Below are positions 24,712-33,862 of a stretch of DNA of 33,903 nucleotides, in pieces. The notes beneath the pieces were generated by a model, which was not told the origin of the DNA, did not search any database, and saw only the letters and a program-made list of their open reading frames with translations. Source of the stretch: Hyphomicrobiales bacterium (GTDB lineage: Bacteria > Pseudomonadota > Alphaproteobacteria > Rhizobiales > Beijerinckiaceae); the NCBI GenBank assembly GCA_019237205.1, contig JAFAHO010000368.1, forward strand, positions 1 through 33,903. The letters run 5' to 3'. The translations under genes and the position numbers were made by a program. Position 1 is the stretch's first letter. Every line of letters starts with the position of its first letter.

Positions 24712-24914
24712 AACGAAAGCGGCGAGCTGCCTTGTCCCATCATGACGAGCTGGTCCCCGACCAGCATTTCCCCATGCGTCCCGCTGCGAGGCGTTTGGGT
24801 GCGCATCCTTTCGGTGAAGCCGAACGCGCGCGCGAGCCACTCCAGTGCGGCTGGAACGTCGCGATAGAGGATGTAAGGGATGACCGGTGTGTGTGTCACG
24901 AACTTGACCGCCAT
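24712..24914 (-). pseudogene. Truncated VOC-family (glyoxalase fold) protein
   Basis: From the ATG at 24914, behind GAGAAGGCTTCGAC, the frame reads MAVKFVTHTPVIPYILYRDV, then PAALEWLARAFGFTERMRTQ and GEMLVGDQLVMMG. This is the first beta-alpha-beta-beta-beta module of a vicinal oxygen chelate protein. After about 65 residues it passes into unrelated sequence at the edge of the rearranged cytochrome region, so the second module is missing. The intact start and ribosome binding site suggest that the truncation is the other side of the same rearrangement. Confidence 0.75.
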
Positions 24915-25079
24915 GTCGAAGCCTTCTCGAGTCGGAGTCGAAAGACCTCACTTCCGCGCGAATCCCGCCGCGCGAGCCAATCATCGATCGCCCGGATCAG
25001 CGGCGCTTGCGTGTCGACTGCCGGCAAGCGGTCGAGGACTGCGGAGCACGAGGCCCGGGAGCCTGTCGGCGCGCGGTTC

Positions 25080-25517
25080 TCAGCGCCCCTGCATGACGAC
25101 AATCCTCGCGCCTTGCGGCTCGGCCGAGATGCCGAGCCGTTGCGCGGCCGCAAGTTCGGTCCAATCTTCGCACCTCGCAAGGACGACGGGGCAGGCGATT
25201 GCGTAGAGCTCGGCTGCGGCCATCGCGCCCACGACGACGATCGGATCGCGCTCGAGCAGCAAGATTGCCGCTGGCCCCACGCCGATCCGGATCGCCTCGG
25301 CGAGCGCGGCGCTGCCGGAACTCGATCCGCGGCCGGCCGGCATCATCAGCACACGGCCGGCGACATTCGCGTCAAGCTGCGGGTGCCAACGGTCGATGAT
25401 GCGGCCCGTCGCCGGATCGAGGCCGCCCCAGAAGCTCAGCGGCTCATCGAGCCGCAGCGGCGCCCCCGACGCCGCTCCCATCGAGAGCGTCGCCGCGCTG
25501 AAGGCGGCTCCGCTCAC
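25080..25517 (-). CDS. Aconitase X swivel-domain (small) subunit, DUF126
   Basis: A 145-residue protein with the small-subunit signature of aconitase [56 protein letters not shown] and [12 protein letters not shown]. This domain swings over the active site of the large subunit, and the PxGRGSSS loop binds the substrate carboxylate. The start is the GTG at 25517, which overlaps the TGA of the large subunit (GTGA, 4 bases), a sign of coupled translation and a 1:1 complex. Known AcnX enzymes dehydrate cis-3-hydroxy-L-proline (bacteria) or mevalonate 5-phosphate (archaea). Neighbours do not point to either. Confidence 0.9.
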   Translation of the reverse strand: MSGAAFSAATLSMGAASGAPLRLDEPLSFWGGLDPATGRIIDRWHPQLDANVAGRVLMMPAGRGSSSGSAALAEAIRIGVGPAAILLLERDPIVVVGAMAAAELYAIACPVVLARCEDWTELAAAQRLGISAEPQGARIVVMQGR

Positions 25518-26755
25518 AGCCTCACCACTTTGCCCGCGCGCGCCGAGGCGACGCATTCCGCGAGCGAGCCGTAGGCGACCTCAACGCCGAGATTGCCCGG
25601 CGCGTAGTAGGCGCATTTGCCGGAATTGGTCATCACCGCGCCTGCGCCGACCCGCATCAGCGTCGTCACATAGACGCAGGTGTCGACGACAAGCGTAAGG
25701 CCGGCGGACGAAAGCCGCTCCTCCCAGCCGCGCGCGCGGAGCTCCTCGAGCGTCGCGCGAGAGCAGTTGATCCAGATATCGACGACCGGGCGCGGTCCGT
25801 CGAGGAGGGGCATCAGCCTGGCGAATTCGGACATCGAAAAATGTGGCGTGCCGAGCGTGACCGCAGCGAGCGGCGCGCCGTCTCTGACATTGGAGAGCGA
25901 GCGCGCCGCATCGCGGAGATCGTCGGCGCTCAAGCGCAACACGAGTTTCGGTTTGAGGCCGCCGCAAGCGGTCTTAAGGTCCTGCGCTTCCGGGGTGAGG
26001 CCGACGGCGTGAAAGAGCGCCACCGCGCCGGACGAGGCGGCGGCCGCGCCGAGCGCCTTCAGATTGTCCTCGTCCGCGTCGGCGGGCAGCCCGACGATCG
26101 CCGGAATGAGCCCGCCGCAGCGCCGCCCGACGAAGTGGCCGACCGCGACGCAAAGCCGCTCCATATCCCAGCCGGGCGGAACGGCGTCGATCTGGACGAC
26201 CGCACGGGCGAACCGGTTCTCCGTGAGATGCAGGCCATACTCGGGCGCGCGGCCGGTGATGGCGCAGCAGAGATCGATGAAGTCACCGTAGCGGTTGGTC
26301 CTGGCGCCGATGACGGAATTGGCGAAGACGATCGCGTTCGACTCGCCCCAGGCGATCTGCGCGCCAAAACGCGGCCGATGCGCAGTCTGATAGGGCGCGC
26401 AGGTGAAGGTCGGCGCGCAGCCGAGCTCGATATGCGCCTGCATGAGCCGCTTCCCGTTCACGCGCACTTCGTCCGAGCCGCGAAAGAGCTCGGGATGGAT
26501 GAGATCGAGCGAGCCGACATTGAGGCTCGTCGGCACGCGGACCTTGCCGCCGAGGGCGGTCATGCGCTCGACGAAATCGAGGCTCGCCTGGCCGAGATAG
26601 AGACAGCCGTCGACATGCGCCTGCTCGATCGCGATGAAGGCGCGCGCATCGACCGCTTCGGCCAAGCGCATCAAAAGCCGCATGGCGAATGCCGCCGCGC
26701 CGCCGCGCGCGCCGCCGGCAAGTTCCCGGTCGAGGTCGGAAAGTTCGAGGGCCAT
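25514..26755 (-). CDS. Aconitase X catalytic (large) subunit, DUF521
   Basis: A 413-residue protein of the aconitase X family, which uses an iron centre to dehydrate hydroxy acids. Recognisable segments are [77 protein letters not shown], the C-terminal [29 protein letters not shown] and [20 protein letters not shown]. Several cysteines in these segments are candidate metal ligands; I do not assign them individually. The two-gene layout (large then small) matches bacterial type II AcnX. Proline-betaine, hydroxyproline and mevalonate genes are absent nearby, so the substrate remains open. The ATG at 26755 has a weak ribosome binding site. Confidence 0.92.
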   Translation of the reverse strand: MALELSDLDRELAGGARGGAAAFAMRLLMRLAEAVDARAFIAIEQAHVDGCLYLGQASLDFVERMTALGGKVRVPTSLNVGSLDLIHPELFRGSDEVRVNGKRLMQAHIELGCAPTFTCAPYQTAHRPRFGAQIAWGESNAIVFANSVIGARTNRYGDFIDLCCAITGRAPEYGLHLTENRFARAVVQIDAVPPGWDMERLCVAVGHFVGRRCGGLIPAIVGLPADADEDNLKALGAAAASSGAVALFHAVGLTPEAQDLKTACGGLKPKLVLRLSADDLRDAARSLSNVRDGAPLAAVTLGTPHFSMSEFARLMPLLDGPRPVVDIWINCSRATLEELRARGWEERLSSAGLTLVVDTCVYVTTLMRVGAGAVMTNSGKCAYYAPGNLGVEVAYGSLAECVASARAGKVVRL

Positions 26756-26859
26756 CTAACGGCAGGCTAGCGGCGCGCAGTTCGGCCGGTCAATGCGCGT
26801 CGCCGTCTCGCCCCAATCGGGGCGCAACCTCCCCGCTCGCTGTCGGGCAGATCGAGGCG

Positions 26860-27222
26860 ATGCCGATGCCATGCGTTGCAATCGGCGCGCATCTGCGCGC
26901 CATCTGTCTTGCCCTTCCTGAGGCCCATGAGGAAGCGATGCGACGCGGGCCGTCCTACCGCATCGGCGAGAAGATTTTTGCGCTCGAGCGCCCGTGGAAC
27001 GACTGGGTCGGGCTCTGGTGCAAGGTTCCAGAGGGCACGCGAGAGCTCATCCTCGGCGCCTGTCCGGTGCGCTTCTTTGTTCCCCCCTATTTCGGCGCCA
27101 AGGACTGGATCGGCGTCGGCCTCGACGAAGCGGCCGACTGGCCGGAAGTCGAGGCCTTCGTCCATCGCAGTTACCGGCTTATCGCCCCGAAGCGGCTGGC
27201 GCAGTTGGTGAGTGGAGCCTGA
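26860..27222 (+). CDS. MmcQ/YjbR-family protein
   Basis: A 120-residue protein of the MmcQ/YjbR (CyaY-like fold) family: LRAICLALPEAHEEAMRRGP, SYRIGEKIFAL, PVRFFVPPYFGAKDWIGVGL, WPEVEAFVHRSYRLIAPKRL. The family is annotated as putative DNA-binding on structural grounds, with no clear biochemical role. Its start (26860) is preceded by GGCAGATCGAGG. It is divergent from the aconitase X genes and is followed, after 69 bases, by the P450 gene in the same direction. Confidence 0.88.
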   Translation: MPMPCVAIGAHLRAICLALPEAHEEAMRRGPSYRIGEKIFALERPWNDWVGLWCKVPEGTRELILGACPVRFFVPPYFGAKDWIGVGLDEAADWPEVEAFVHRSYRLIAPKRLAQLVSGA

Positions 27223-27291
27223 AGCCGCGACGGTTGCGCTTCCGCCTCCGCGCGGCATAAGCTCATGCGGCAATTGCCGAGGAAACGCTTA

Positions 27292-28509
27292 ATGCCGCAA
27301 GCCGCCGAGGCGCGCCGGCCGGCCGCCAAAGTTCCGGTCTCGCCGATCGATCCATTTTCAATCGACTTCTTTCGCAATCCCCATCCCGCCCACGAAGCCG
27401 TGCGCGAGGCGGGGCCGGTCGTGTGGCTGGAGCGATACGGGACCTACGCGGCCGCCCGCTACGCTGAGGTCAAGGAAATGCTCGGCGACCCGGCGACATT
27501 CTGCTCAAGTCGCGGCGTGGGCCTCAGCGACTTCGCGCGCGAAACGCCGTGGCGCCCGCCGAGCCTCGTGCTCGAGCGCGACCCGCCCGAGCACGATCGC
27601 GCCCGCGCCGTGCTCAACCGCGCGCTGTCGGCGACGGTGATGCGTTCGTTGCGCGCCCGCTTCGTCGAGGCGGCGGAGGCGCTGGCCGGCGCACTCGCCC
27701 GCAGAGATCGTTTCGACGCGATCGCCGACTGCGCGGAAGTTTACCCGATGATGGTGCTGCCGGACGCCGTGGGCTTGTCGAAAGTGGGCCGCGAGCATCT
27801 GCTGTCCTATGCGGCGACCGTGTTCAACATGTTCGGCCCTGACAACGAACTGCGCCGCGCCGCGCTGACGCAGATGGCGCCGCATGTCGAATGGATCGCC
27901 CTCCAATGCAAGCGCGAAACGCTCACGGGTGACGGCATCGGAGCGACGATCCACGCCGCGGCGGACACGGGCGAAGTGACGCGGCGGGAGGCGGAGCTGC
28001 TGGTTCGTTCCATCCTGAGCGCCGGCTTCGACACCACCGTCCATGGCATCGGCGCGGCGATGCGCTCGCTCGCCCACAATCCGGACCAGTTCGCGGCGCT
28101 CCGCGCCGACCCCTCGAAAGCCCGCGCCGCCTTCGAGGAGGCGGTCAGACTCGAATCGCCCGTGCAAACGTTCTTTCGCACGACGACGCGGGACGTCGAA
28201 CTCAGCGGAACGCGGATCCCCGAGGGCGCGAAAGTGCTGATGCTGCTTGGGGCGGCGAACCGGGATCCCCGCAAATGGCCACATGCCGACCGCTACGACA
28301 TCGACCGATCGACCGCGGGCCACGTCGCCTTCGGCGCAGGCGTGCATATGTGCGTCGGCCAGCTGCTGGCGAGGCTTGAGGGCGAGGCGCTGCTTGCGGC
28401 TTTCGCGCGCGCCTTCTCGGCGATCGAGGCCGACGGCGAGGCGGAGCCGCTCTTCAACAACACGCTGCGCGGCTGGGCGCGGCTGCCGGTGAAGGCGACG
28501 GCGGCGTGA
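27292..28509 (+). CDS. Cytochrome P450, CYP199-like (para-substituted benzoate oxidase)
   Basis: A 405-residue soluble bacterial P450. The I-helix oxygen-activating motif is AGFDTT, the ExxR motif lies in FEEAVRLESP, and the haem-binding loop is FGAGVHMCVG with the thiolate Cys. Overall it matches, as I remember the sequences, CYP199A2/A4 of Rhodopseudomonas palustris: PIDPFSIDFF, CSSRGVGLSDF, WRPPSLVLERDPP, VRSILSAGFDTT, SPVQTFFRTTTRDVEL, NNTLRG. These enzymes O-demethylate 4-methoxybenzoate and related para-substituted aromatic acids. Pocket phenylalanines (VFNMF, QTFFR) and the RS..S carboxylate-binding stretch are retained. The usual [2Fe-2S] ferredoxin and its reductase are not adjacent. 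ATG 27292 is used because of GAGGAAA upstream; an ATG 27 bases earlier is possible. Confidence 0.9.
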   Translation: MPQAAEARRPAAKVPVSPIDPFSIDFFRNPHPAHEAVREAGPVVWLERYGTYAAARYAEVKEMLGDPATFCSSRGVGLSDFARETPWRPPSLVLERDPPEHDRARAVLNRALSATVMRSLRARFVEAAEALAGALARRDRFDAIADCAEVYPMMVLPDAVGLSKVGREHLLSYAATVFNMFGPDNELRRAALTQMAPHVEWIALQCKRETLTGDGIGATIHAAADTGEVTRREAELLVRSILSAGFDTTVHGIGAAMRSLAHNPDQFAALRADPSKARAAFEEAVRLESPVQTFFRTTTRDVELSGTRIPEGAKVLMLLGAANRDPRKWPHADRYDIDRSTAGHVAFGAGVHMCVGQLLARLEGEALLAAFARAFSAIEADGEAEPLFNNTLRGWARLPVKATAA

Positions 28510-28648
28510 TGCTCGAACGCTGCCATTATGGGGCTTTGTCCCGACCATTTACGCCGTAGACCGAGGCGCGAACCCCGAGCCAAACCCGCGGCGGTTGGCG
28601 GAAGGATTCGCGCGGGTTGATTTCCTTACGCGGCGTCGAACTGCGTAG

Positions 28649-28689
28649 ATGGCCAGGACAATACCCGGATCAAGTCCGGGGACGGCCAT
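28649..28689. repeat. Palindromic intergenic repeat
   Basis: ATGGCC at 28649 pairs with GGCCAT ending at 28689, and inside it CCCGGA pairs with TCCGGG. The core, CCCGGATCAAGTCCGGG, is a dispersed alphaproteobacterial repeat that often shows up as spurious PGLDPGI peptides. Confidence 0.65.
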
Positions 28690-28715
28690 GTCGGCAAGAA
28701 AGGAGACGTCTCCAA

Positions 28716-28777
28716 AAACAGGATGGGCCCCGGCGCGCTGTGTGGCGGAGCGGGGCCCTGTTTCGCCTTTGCGAAAC
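28716..28777. terminator. Two overlapping hairpins, terminator- or attenuator-like
   Basis: Hairpin A: AAACA plus GGGCCCC (28716-28731, with a GGAT bulge) pairs with GGGGCCC plus TGTTT (28752-28763). Hairpin B: GTTTCGC (28760-28766), loop CTTT, GCGAAAC (28771-28777). They share GTTT and cannot both form fully. They lie 200 bases after the P450 stop, with no gene closely downstream on the plus strand. Confidence 0.35.
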
Positions 28778-29117
28778 TTCCGTGATGCTGCAGATGATAA
28801 TCCGGCGATCACCACGCTTGGCCTTCGCGCGTCACCGCCGCTGACGTTAGGTTCACTTTTCTTTCAAGCGCTCTTCCGCTCTGGCATTTCGAGCGGCGAC
28901 TGCGCTTTGACCCCAGCACCGCTGAGGTCATTCACACATGTCCGGTGGCGTCATTCCCACCTCGCATTCTGCCGCGCCTTCAAAGGCCGGCTCTTCATGC
29001 CGTCCTGATCCGCTTTCGCGCCTCATGACGACACGATGACATTTTCGCCCGAACATCGCCCATGTCAACTTAAATCTGGCTTTCCCACAAACGAACTCGT
29101 GCGGCGAAATGCGGCGC

Positions 29118-31397
29118 CTATCCGCCTGCCGCTTCGACCGCCGCGATCGCCGTCATGTTGACGATACCGCGCGCCGTCACCGAGGGAGCCAGCACATGCG
29201 CGGGCTTCGCCGGGCCGATGAGAATGGGCCCGACGGGCAGGGCGTCCGCGATGACCCGGGTCAACTGGAACGCGGTGTTGCCGGCGTCGAGGTTGGGGAA
29301 GATCAGAACGTTCGCTTCGCCCTTCAGGCGCGAGCTTGAGATGACGCGCTCTCGGGCGACGAGAGAGAGCGCGCTGTCGGCCTGCATTTCGCCGTCGACT
29401 TCGAGATCGGGCGCGCGGTCTTCCAGGAGGCGCAGCGCTTCGCGCATCTTGAGCGCCGAAGGCGTATCGGCCGAGCCGAAATCGGAATGCGAGATGAGCG
29501 CGATCTTCGGCTCGATGCCGAAGCGGCGGACATGGTGGGCGCAGGCGATCGCGGTATCGGCGATCTCCTCCGCGCTCGGGTCGTAGCGCACATGCGTGTC
29601 GGCGAGAAAATAGGCGCCGGTCGAGGCGATGACGAGCGATAGCGCGGAAAAATCCTTCGCGCCCGGGGCGAGGCCGATGATGTCGCGAATGTGCTCGAGG
29701 CGCGAGGAGAAGCGTCCTTCGAGGCCGCAGATGAGGGCGTCGACTTCGCCGCGATGGAGGGCGAGCGCGCCGATGACGCTGGGCGAGGTGCGCACGACCG
29801 TGCGCGCAACATCCGGGGTCACGCCCTTGCGCTCGGCGACCTTCAGATAAGTGGCGACATAGTCTCGATAACGCGGATCGCTGCGCGGATCGACGATTTC
29901 GAGATCGACGCCGGGATTGATCGTGAGGCCAAATCGCGCGATCCGGTCCTTGATCACCTCGGGCCGCCCGATCAGAACGGGACGCGCGATGCGCTCCTCG
30001 AGCACGACCTGCGCCGCCCGCAGGACGCGCTCATCCTCGCCCTCGGAATAGATGACGCTCTTCATCGCCGCCCGGGCCTTGGCGAACAGCGGCTTCATCA
30101 TGAAGCCCGAGCGGAAGACGAAACGGTTGAGCTGGTCGGCGTAGGCGCCGAAGTCGCCGATCGGACGCCTCGCGACGCCGCTCTCCATCGCGGCGCGGGC
30201 AACCGCCGGGGCGATGCGCAGCATCAGCCGCGGATCGAACGGGCTCGGAATGAGGGACGTCTTGCCGAACAGCGGCGACTGGCCGCCATAGGCGCGCGCC
30301 GCGACCTCGGAGGGCGTCTCGCGCGCGAGCGCCGCGATCGCGCCGACGGCCGCCTTCTTCATCGCCTCGTTGATTTCGCTTGCCACGACATCGAGCGCGC
30401 CACGGAAAATATAGGGGAAGCAGAGCACGTTGTTGACCTGGTTCGGATAGTCGGAGCGCCCAGTGCAGATCATCGCGTCCGGCCGCGCCTCGAGCGCCGC
30501 CTCCGGCATGATTTCCGGCGTCGGATTCGCGAGCGCCATCACCAGCGGGTCGGGCGCCATCAGCTTCAGCATGTCGGGCTTCAGCACGCCTCCCGCCGAG
30601 AGCCCGAGGAAGATGTCGGCGCCGGCGATGACGTCGCCGAGCGTGCGGGCGCTGGTCTCCCGGGCATAGACCGCCTTCCAGCGATCCATCAGCGTCTCGC
30701 GCCCTTTATAGACGACGCCTTCAATGTCGCAGACGGTGATGTTCTCGCGCTTCGCGCCGAGCGAGACCAGAAGATTGAGCGAGGCCAGCGCCGCCGCGCC
30801 CGCGCCCGAGCAGACAATCTTCACTCTGTCGATCGACTTGCCGGTCAGTTCGAGCGCATTCGTGACCGCGGCCGAGACGATGATGGCGGTGCCATGCTGG
30901 TCGTCGTGGAAGACCGGAATGCCCATGCGGGCCTTCGCCTTCTCCTCCACCTCGAAACACTCGGGCCCCTTGATGTCCTCGAGATTGATGCCCCCGAAGG
31001 TCGGCTCGAGCGCGACAACGATGTCGACCAGCCTGTCGACGTTCGTCTCCGCGACCTCGATGTCGAACACGTCTATGCCGGCGAATTTCTTGAAGAGCAC
31101 CGCCTTGCCCTCCATCACCGGCTTGCCGGCGAGCGGGCCAATCGCGCCGAGGCCGAGCACCGCGGTGCCGTTGGTGAGGACGGCGACGAGATTCTGACGG
31201 GCGGTGTAGATCGCCGCAGCAGCGGGATCGGCTGCGATCGCCTGGCAGGGGAACGCCACGCCGGGCGAATAGGCGAGCGCCAGATCGCGCTGATTGGCGA
31301 GGGGCTTCGTTGCGAGGACCTCGAGCTTTCCCGGTCGCGGCGTGCTGTGAAAGTGCAAGGCGTCCGATTTGAGATCGGCCGCGCCGTCGTTGGTCAT
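29118..31397 (-). CDS. maeB: NADP-type malic enzyme with C-terminal phosphotransacetylase-like domain
   Basis: A 759-residue fusion protein, normal length for MaeB/TME. The malic enzyme part (about 1-430) has YSPGVAFPC (catalytic Tyr), [13 protein letters not shown] (catalytic Lys), the metal-binding FHDDQHGTA and the NAD(P)-binding [20 protein letters not shown]. It converts malate to pyruvate, CO2 and NAD(P)H. The C-terminal 320 residues are a phosphotransacetylase-like domain ([55 protein letters not shown]) that in studied members is a regulatory, acetyl-CoA-sensing module without transferase activity. The ATG at 31397 follows GGGAGGAGCGCC. It stands alone, feeding pyruvate or NADPH from the TCA cycle. 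Confidence 0.97.
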   Translation of the reverse strand: MTNDGAADLKSDALHFHSTPRPGKLEVLATKPLANQRDLALAYSPGVAFPCQAIAADPAAAAIYTARQNLVAVLTNGTAVLGLGAIGPLAGKPVMEGKAVLFKKFAGIDVFDIEVAETNVDRLVDIVVALEPTFGGINLEDIKGPECFEVEEKAKARMGIPVFHDDQHGTAIIVSAAVTNALELTGKSIDRVKIVCSGAGAAALASLNLLVSLGAKRENITVCDIEGVVYKGRETLMDRWKAVYARETSARTLGDVIAGADIFLGLSAGGVLKPDMLKLMAPDPLVMALANPTPEIMPEAALEARPDAMICTGRSDYPNQVNNVLCFPYIFRGALDVVASEINEAMKKAAVGAIAALARETPSEVAARAYGGQSPLFGKTSLIPSPFDPRLMLRIAPAVARAAMESGVARRPIGDFGAYADQLNRFVFRSGFMMKPLFAKARAAMKSVIYSEGEDERVLRAAQVVLEERIARPVLIGRPEVIKDRIARFGLTINPGVDLEIVDPRSDPRYRDYVATYLKVAERKGVTPDVARTVVRTSPSVIGALALHRGEVDALICGLEGRFSSRLEHIRDIIGLAPGAKDFSALSLVIASTGAYFLADTHVRYDPSAEEIADTAIACAHHVRRFGIEPKIALISHSDFGSADTPSALKMREALRLLEDRAPDLEVDGEMQADSALSLVARERVISSSRLKGEANVLIFPNLDAGNTAFQLTRVIADALPVGPILIGPAKPAHVLAPSVTARGIVNMTAIAAVEAAGG

Positions 31398-31489
31398 GGC
31401 GCTCCTCCCGGTTGCCTAACAGCGACTGTTGCAGCATCCGGCAATTTTGGACAAGCGCGTGAGCGTCGCGCGCCCGAAGAGAGGCGCCG

Positions 31490-32470
31490 CTATTGCTGCT
31501 GCTTGTCCGGTTGCTGCGCGCTCGCTTGTTCATCGTTTTCCTGTTGCGCGCCGGGTTGGCGGTCGACGGGCTCATGCGCCGCGGCTTGAAGCGCTGCGGG
31601 TTCGAGTGGTTCAGGCTCGGCCGGCTGCGCCTCGGCGGGTCGCGGCGCTTGAGCGTGCGCCGTAGCGAGTTGTTGCGTGAAAACCTGTGGCGCGCCAGGG
31701 TTACGCCCGTTCGGCTCGCGGAGGAAGGCCTCCCACTGATCTCTGGTGCCGAAGAACGCGTCGCGGTCGACGTGGGTCCGGATGCCCGCAATCGAGCCGT
31801 CGGATTGGTATTGCCAGAAATGCCAGGGCCGCGACCCGTACTTGACCGAAGGGTGGTGCTTGGTCGACCGCACCCAGATCGGATAGTCCATGAAGGCGCC
31901 GTCGGCCAGGATCGCCTCGTAAAAATCGACTGTCGTATAGATGATCGGCCGCTTGCCGTAGTGACGCTCCATCTCCTCCAGCATCACCTTCATGTCGGCG
32001 ATCGCGCCGTCCTGGGTGAGATGCAAGTGACAGGTCTTCGACGTCGGGGTCGCCTCGACGTCGAGCACCGGCGGCAGGGCGTCGTTTTCGACCGGCGCAT
32101 TCTGCTCAAACCAGGTCATCTCCTCGAGCGGCGGCCGGCACCAGTAGACGAAATGATAGGCGCCGTGCGGAATGTTTGCCGCCTTGGCGCCGGTCCAGTT
32201 CGCCTGGAAGCGCTCGTCGGCTCGATCGCCGCCCTCCGTCGCCTTGATCCAGGCGAACTTGACGCCGCTATTCGCGACCGCATTCCAGTCGATGTCGCCC
32301 TGAAACTTGGAGACGTCGATGCCGTGAATCGGATAGTCCCTCGGATGCGGCAAACTGTTGTCGACAAATCCCAAGGGGTCGCCGCCGCCACCGCCGCAAC
32401 CCGACAGCGACGCGGCGAGCGCGAACGCAGCGCTCATCAAAGCGCGAGGAAAAAACGACTTGACGTTCAT
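31490..32470 (-). CDS. GH25-family lysozyme-like lipoprotein with a Pro/Ala/Gln-rich tail
   Basis: A 326-residue exported lipoprotein. The signal peptide ends in the lipobox LSGC followed by five Gly. The catalytic domain (about 48-245) is glycoside hydrolase family 25: HGIDVSKFQGDIDW with the first Asp, FAWIKATEGGDRADERF, HGAYHFVYW, and PVLDVEATP with the DxE pair, then YGKRPIIYTTVDFYEAIL, PIWVRS and HFWQYQSDG. These residues serve N-acetylmuramidase activity on peptidoglycan. The last 75 residues are low-complexity Pro, Ala, Glu and Gln (AEAQPAEPEPLEPAAL, ending DKQQQ), probably a flexible spacer across the periplasm. ATG 32470 is preferred over a TTG two codons upstream. It is divergent from the NodB-type deacetylase, another envelope enzyme. 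Confidence 0.9.
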   Translation of the reverse strand: MNVKSFFPRALMSAAFALAASLSGCGGGGGDPLGFVDNSLPHPRDYPIHGIDVSKFQGDIDWNAVANSGVKFAWIKATEGGDRADERFQANWTGAKAANIPHGAYHFVYWCRPPLEEMTWFEQNAPVENDALPPVLDVEATPTSKTCHLHLTQDGAIADMKVMLEEMERHYGKRPIIYTTVDFYEAILADGAFMDYPIWVRSTKHHPSVKYGSRPWHFWQYQSDGSIAGIRTHVDRDAFFGTRDQWEAFLREPNGRNPGAPQVFTQQLATAHAQAPRPAEAQPAEPEPLEPAALQAAAHEPVDRQPGAQQENDEQASAQQPDKQQQ

Positions 32471-32673
32471 CACCAACCCAATGCCAACGCTCGCCGGCTC
32501 CCGTCGCGCTGGACGATCAACCGTTGCGGCTTGCGGCGAAACTTAGAGCGATCCTGGAAACGCTCGGTTAACGCCGTTTGACGTTGGGTCCCTTGACCCC
32601 GCCCGCGGCGGATAGCTAGGAAGGCGCCGTTTCACTCGCCTTGCGGAATTCACCCACCTTGCCGGAATTGTCA

Positions 32674-33606
32674 ATGCGGATCGCCGGGGCGCTGATCGCA
32701 CTGTTGGCCGGACTAGGCGGCGCGGCGGCGGCCGCCGAATGCGGACCGGACAAGCTCGGCACGTCGCGAATCGTGTCGGTCGGGACTCAAGGGGGCCTCG
32801 AGGTCGGCCTCAAGACCTATCCGCGGACCATTCCGCTCGCCGACCATGAGGTGATCCTCACCTTCGACGATGGCCCCGCCGCGACGACCCCGGCAATCCT
32901 CAAGGCGCTCGCCGACCAATGCGTCCGCGCGACGTTCTTCGACATTGGCCGCAACGCCGATGGCATGCCGGAGATCGCGCGGCAGGAGGTGCTTGAGGGT
33001 CACACGGTCGCTCACCATACCTGGTCGCATCCCCAGCCGACCTTGCGCTACCTGCCTGGCGGCGACGCGGCCGCGCGCGCCGACGTGCTCAGGGGCATGA
33101 TATCGGTCGAGAAGGCTGCGTACGGGCAGACGTTCCCCGAGGGCGAGCCCAAGGACCTGAAGGACCTCAAGCTCCACGCGCCGTTCTTCCGCTTTCCCGG
33201 TTTCGCCGACACACAGGACTTGCGCGACTGGTTCGCCGCCAACAATGTCGGCATCTTCGGCGTCGATCTCTGGGCCTCCGACTGGATCCAGATGACCCCG
33301 GAGGAGGAGCTCAAGCTGGTGATGGGCCGTCTCGAGAAGAACGGCCACAAGGGCATGCTCTTGATGCACGACAATCATCCCTGGACCGCCGAGATGGTCC
33401 CGATGCTGCTCAGCGAGCTGAAAGCGAAGGGCTACAGAATTGTCCATATGGTCGCTGGCCCCGGCAACGGGCCGACCGTTCCGGCGCCGCAGGGCTGGTT
33501 TTCGGAAACCGAGCGCGTGATCGGCGCCCTGAAGCCGCGGCTCGAAAAATCGGCAGTCAAGGTCGGCCCCGGGCCCTTCCCGGTGAAACCCGCGCCGGTC
33601 GAGTAG
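32674..33606 (+). CDS. Secreted polysaccharide deacetylase (NodB/CE4 domain)
   Basis: A 310-residue exported enzyme with signal peptide MRIAGALIALLAGLGGAAAA. The NodB homology motifs are visible in order: TFDDGP (motif 1, base and metal Asp), HTVAHHTWSHP (motif 2, metal His residues), FFRFPGF (motif 3, a variant of RxPxG), VDLWASDW (motif 4) and LLMHDNHPW (motif 5). It removes N-acetyl groups from a polysaccharide such as peptidoglycan, chitin-like oligomers or an exopolysaccharide. The conserved spacing PRTIPLADHEVILTFDDGP is typical of the alphaproteobacterial secreted group. ATG 32674 is chosen so that the signal peptide begins at the N-terminus; a TTG 33 bases upstream is possible. It is divergent from the GH25 gene, with 203 bases between. 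Confidence 0.92.
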   Translation: MRIAGALIALLAGLGGAAAAAECGPDKLGTSRIVSVGTQGGLEVGLKTYPRTIPLADHEVILTFDDGPAATTPAILKALADQCVRATFFDIGRNADGMPEIARQEVLEGHTVAHHTWSHPQPTLRYLPGGDAAARADVLRGMISVEKAAYGQTFPEGEPKDLKDLKLHAPFFRFPGFADTQDLRDWFAANNVGIFGVDLWASDWIQMTPEEELKLVMGRLEKNGHKGMLLMHDNHPWTAEMVPMLLSELKAKGYRIVHMVAGPGNGPTVPAPQGWFSETERVIGALKPRLEKSAVKVGPGPFPVKPAPVE

Positions 33607-33610
33607 CAGG

Positions 33611-33862
33611 CTAGCCTGGCGAGCGGGATGCCGCCGGGACGGGCTCCGCCTCCGCGATCGCCAGAATTCCGGGCGCGGAATCAATCTTTTCAAGGTCTTG
33701 CACCGGAATTTCCGGGCGACTTTCGGGCTCCGCGCCGAACGCGACGGCGTCCTCGACGGCCGGCTCGGGGCGAAGATGCCGATCGGGGGACGGCCGAAAC
33801 CCAAGATAGCGGTCGAGTTCACGCAAGATCCTGACCGCCCGGTCGACCGAGGTTCGCTCCCG
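33611..33862 (-). CDS. Uncertain reading frame at the right edge
   Basis: On the minus strand a frame is open from 33862 (just after TGA at 33863-33865) to TAG at 33611-33613, reading ERTSVDRAVRILRELDRYLG then FRPSPDRH, with an acidic, Ala/Pro-rich tail. A TTG at 33826 or an upstream frameshift could provide a start: the neighbouring frame to the right (ALMVAFGAMTGANLGRP) looks equally codon-biased and may be the same gene in another frame. I do not recognise the family. Confidence 0.3.
   Translation of the reverse strand, partial: RERTSVDRAVRILRELDRYLGFRPSPDRHLRPEPAVEDAVAFGAEPESRPEIPVQDLEKIDSAPGILAIAEAEPVPAASRSPG

Larger units (their letters stand above)
28510..29117. other. Gene-free stretch with palindromic elements after the P450 gene
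   Basis: About 600 bases between the P450 and the end of maeB. It holds a palindromic repeat (28649-28689) and a pair of overlapping hairpins (28716-28777). Translations of both strands show only repeat-derived peptides (VPGLDPGIV-like). From 28850 to 29117 GC drops and I see nothing recognisable. Confidence 0.5.

Noticed and set aside
24955..25040. Minus-strand peptide LPAVDTQAPLIRAIDDWLARR, reminiscent of ribbon-helix-helix antitoxin starts
   Set aside because: Only about 25 residues match the feel of that family, the frame continues into unrelated sequence, and no toxin gene is adjacent.
29691..31589. Long plus-strand frame opposite maeB
   Set aside because: Antisense to a confidently identified gene; composition is typical of a complementary-frame shadow (Arg, Asp, His, Glu rich).
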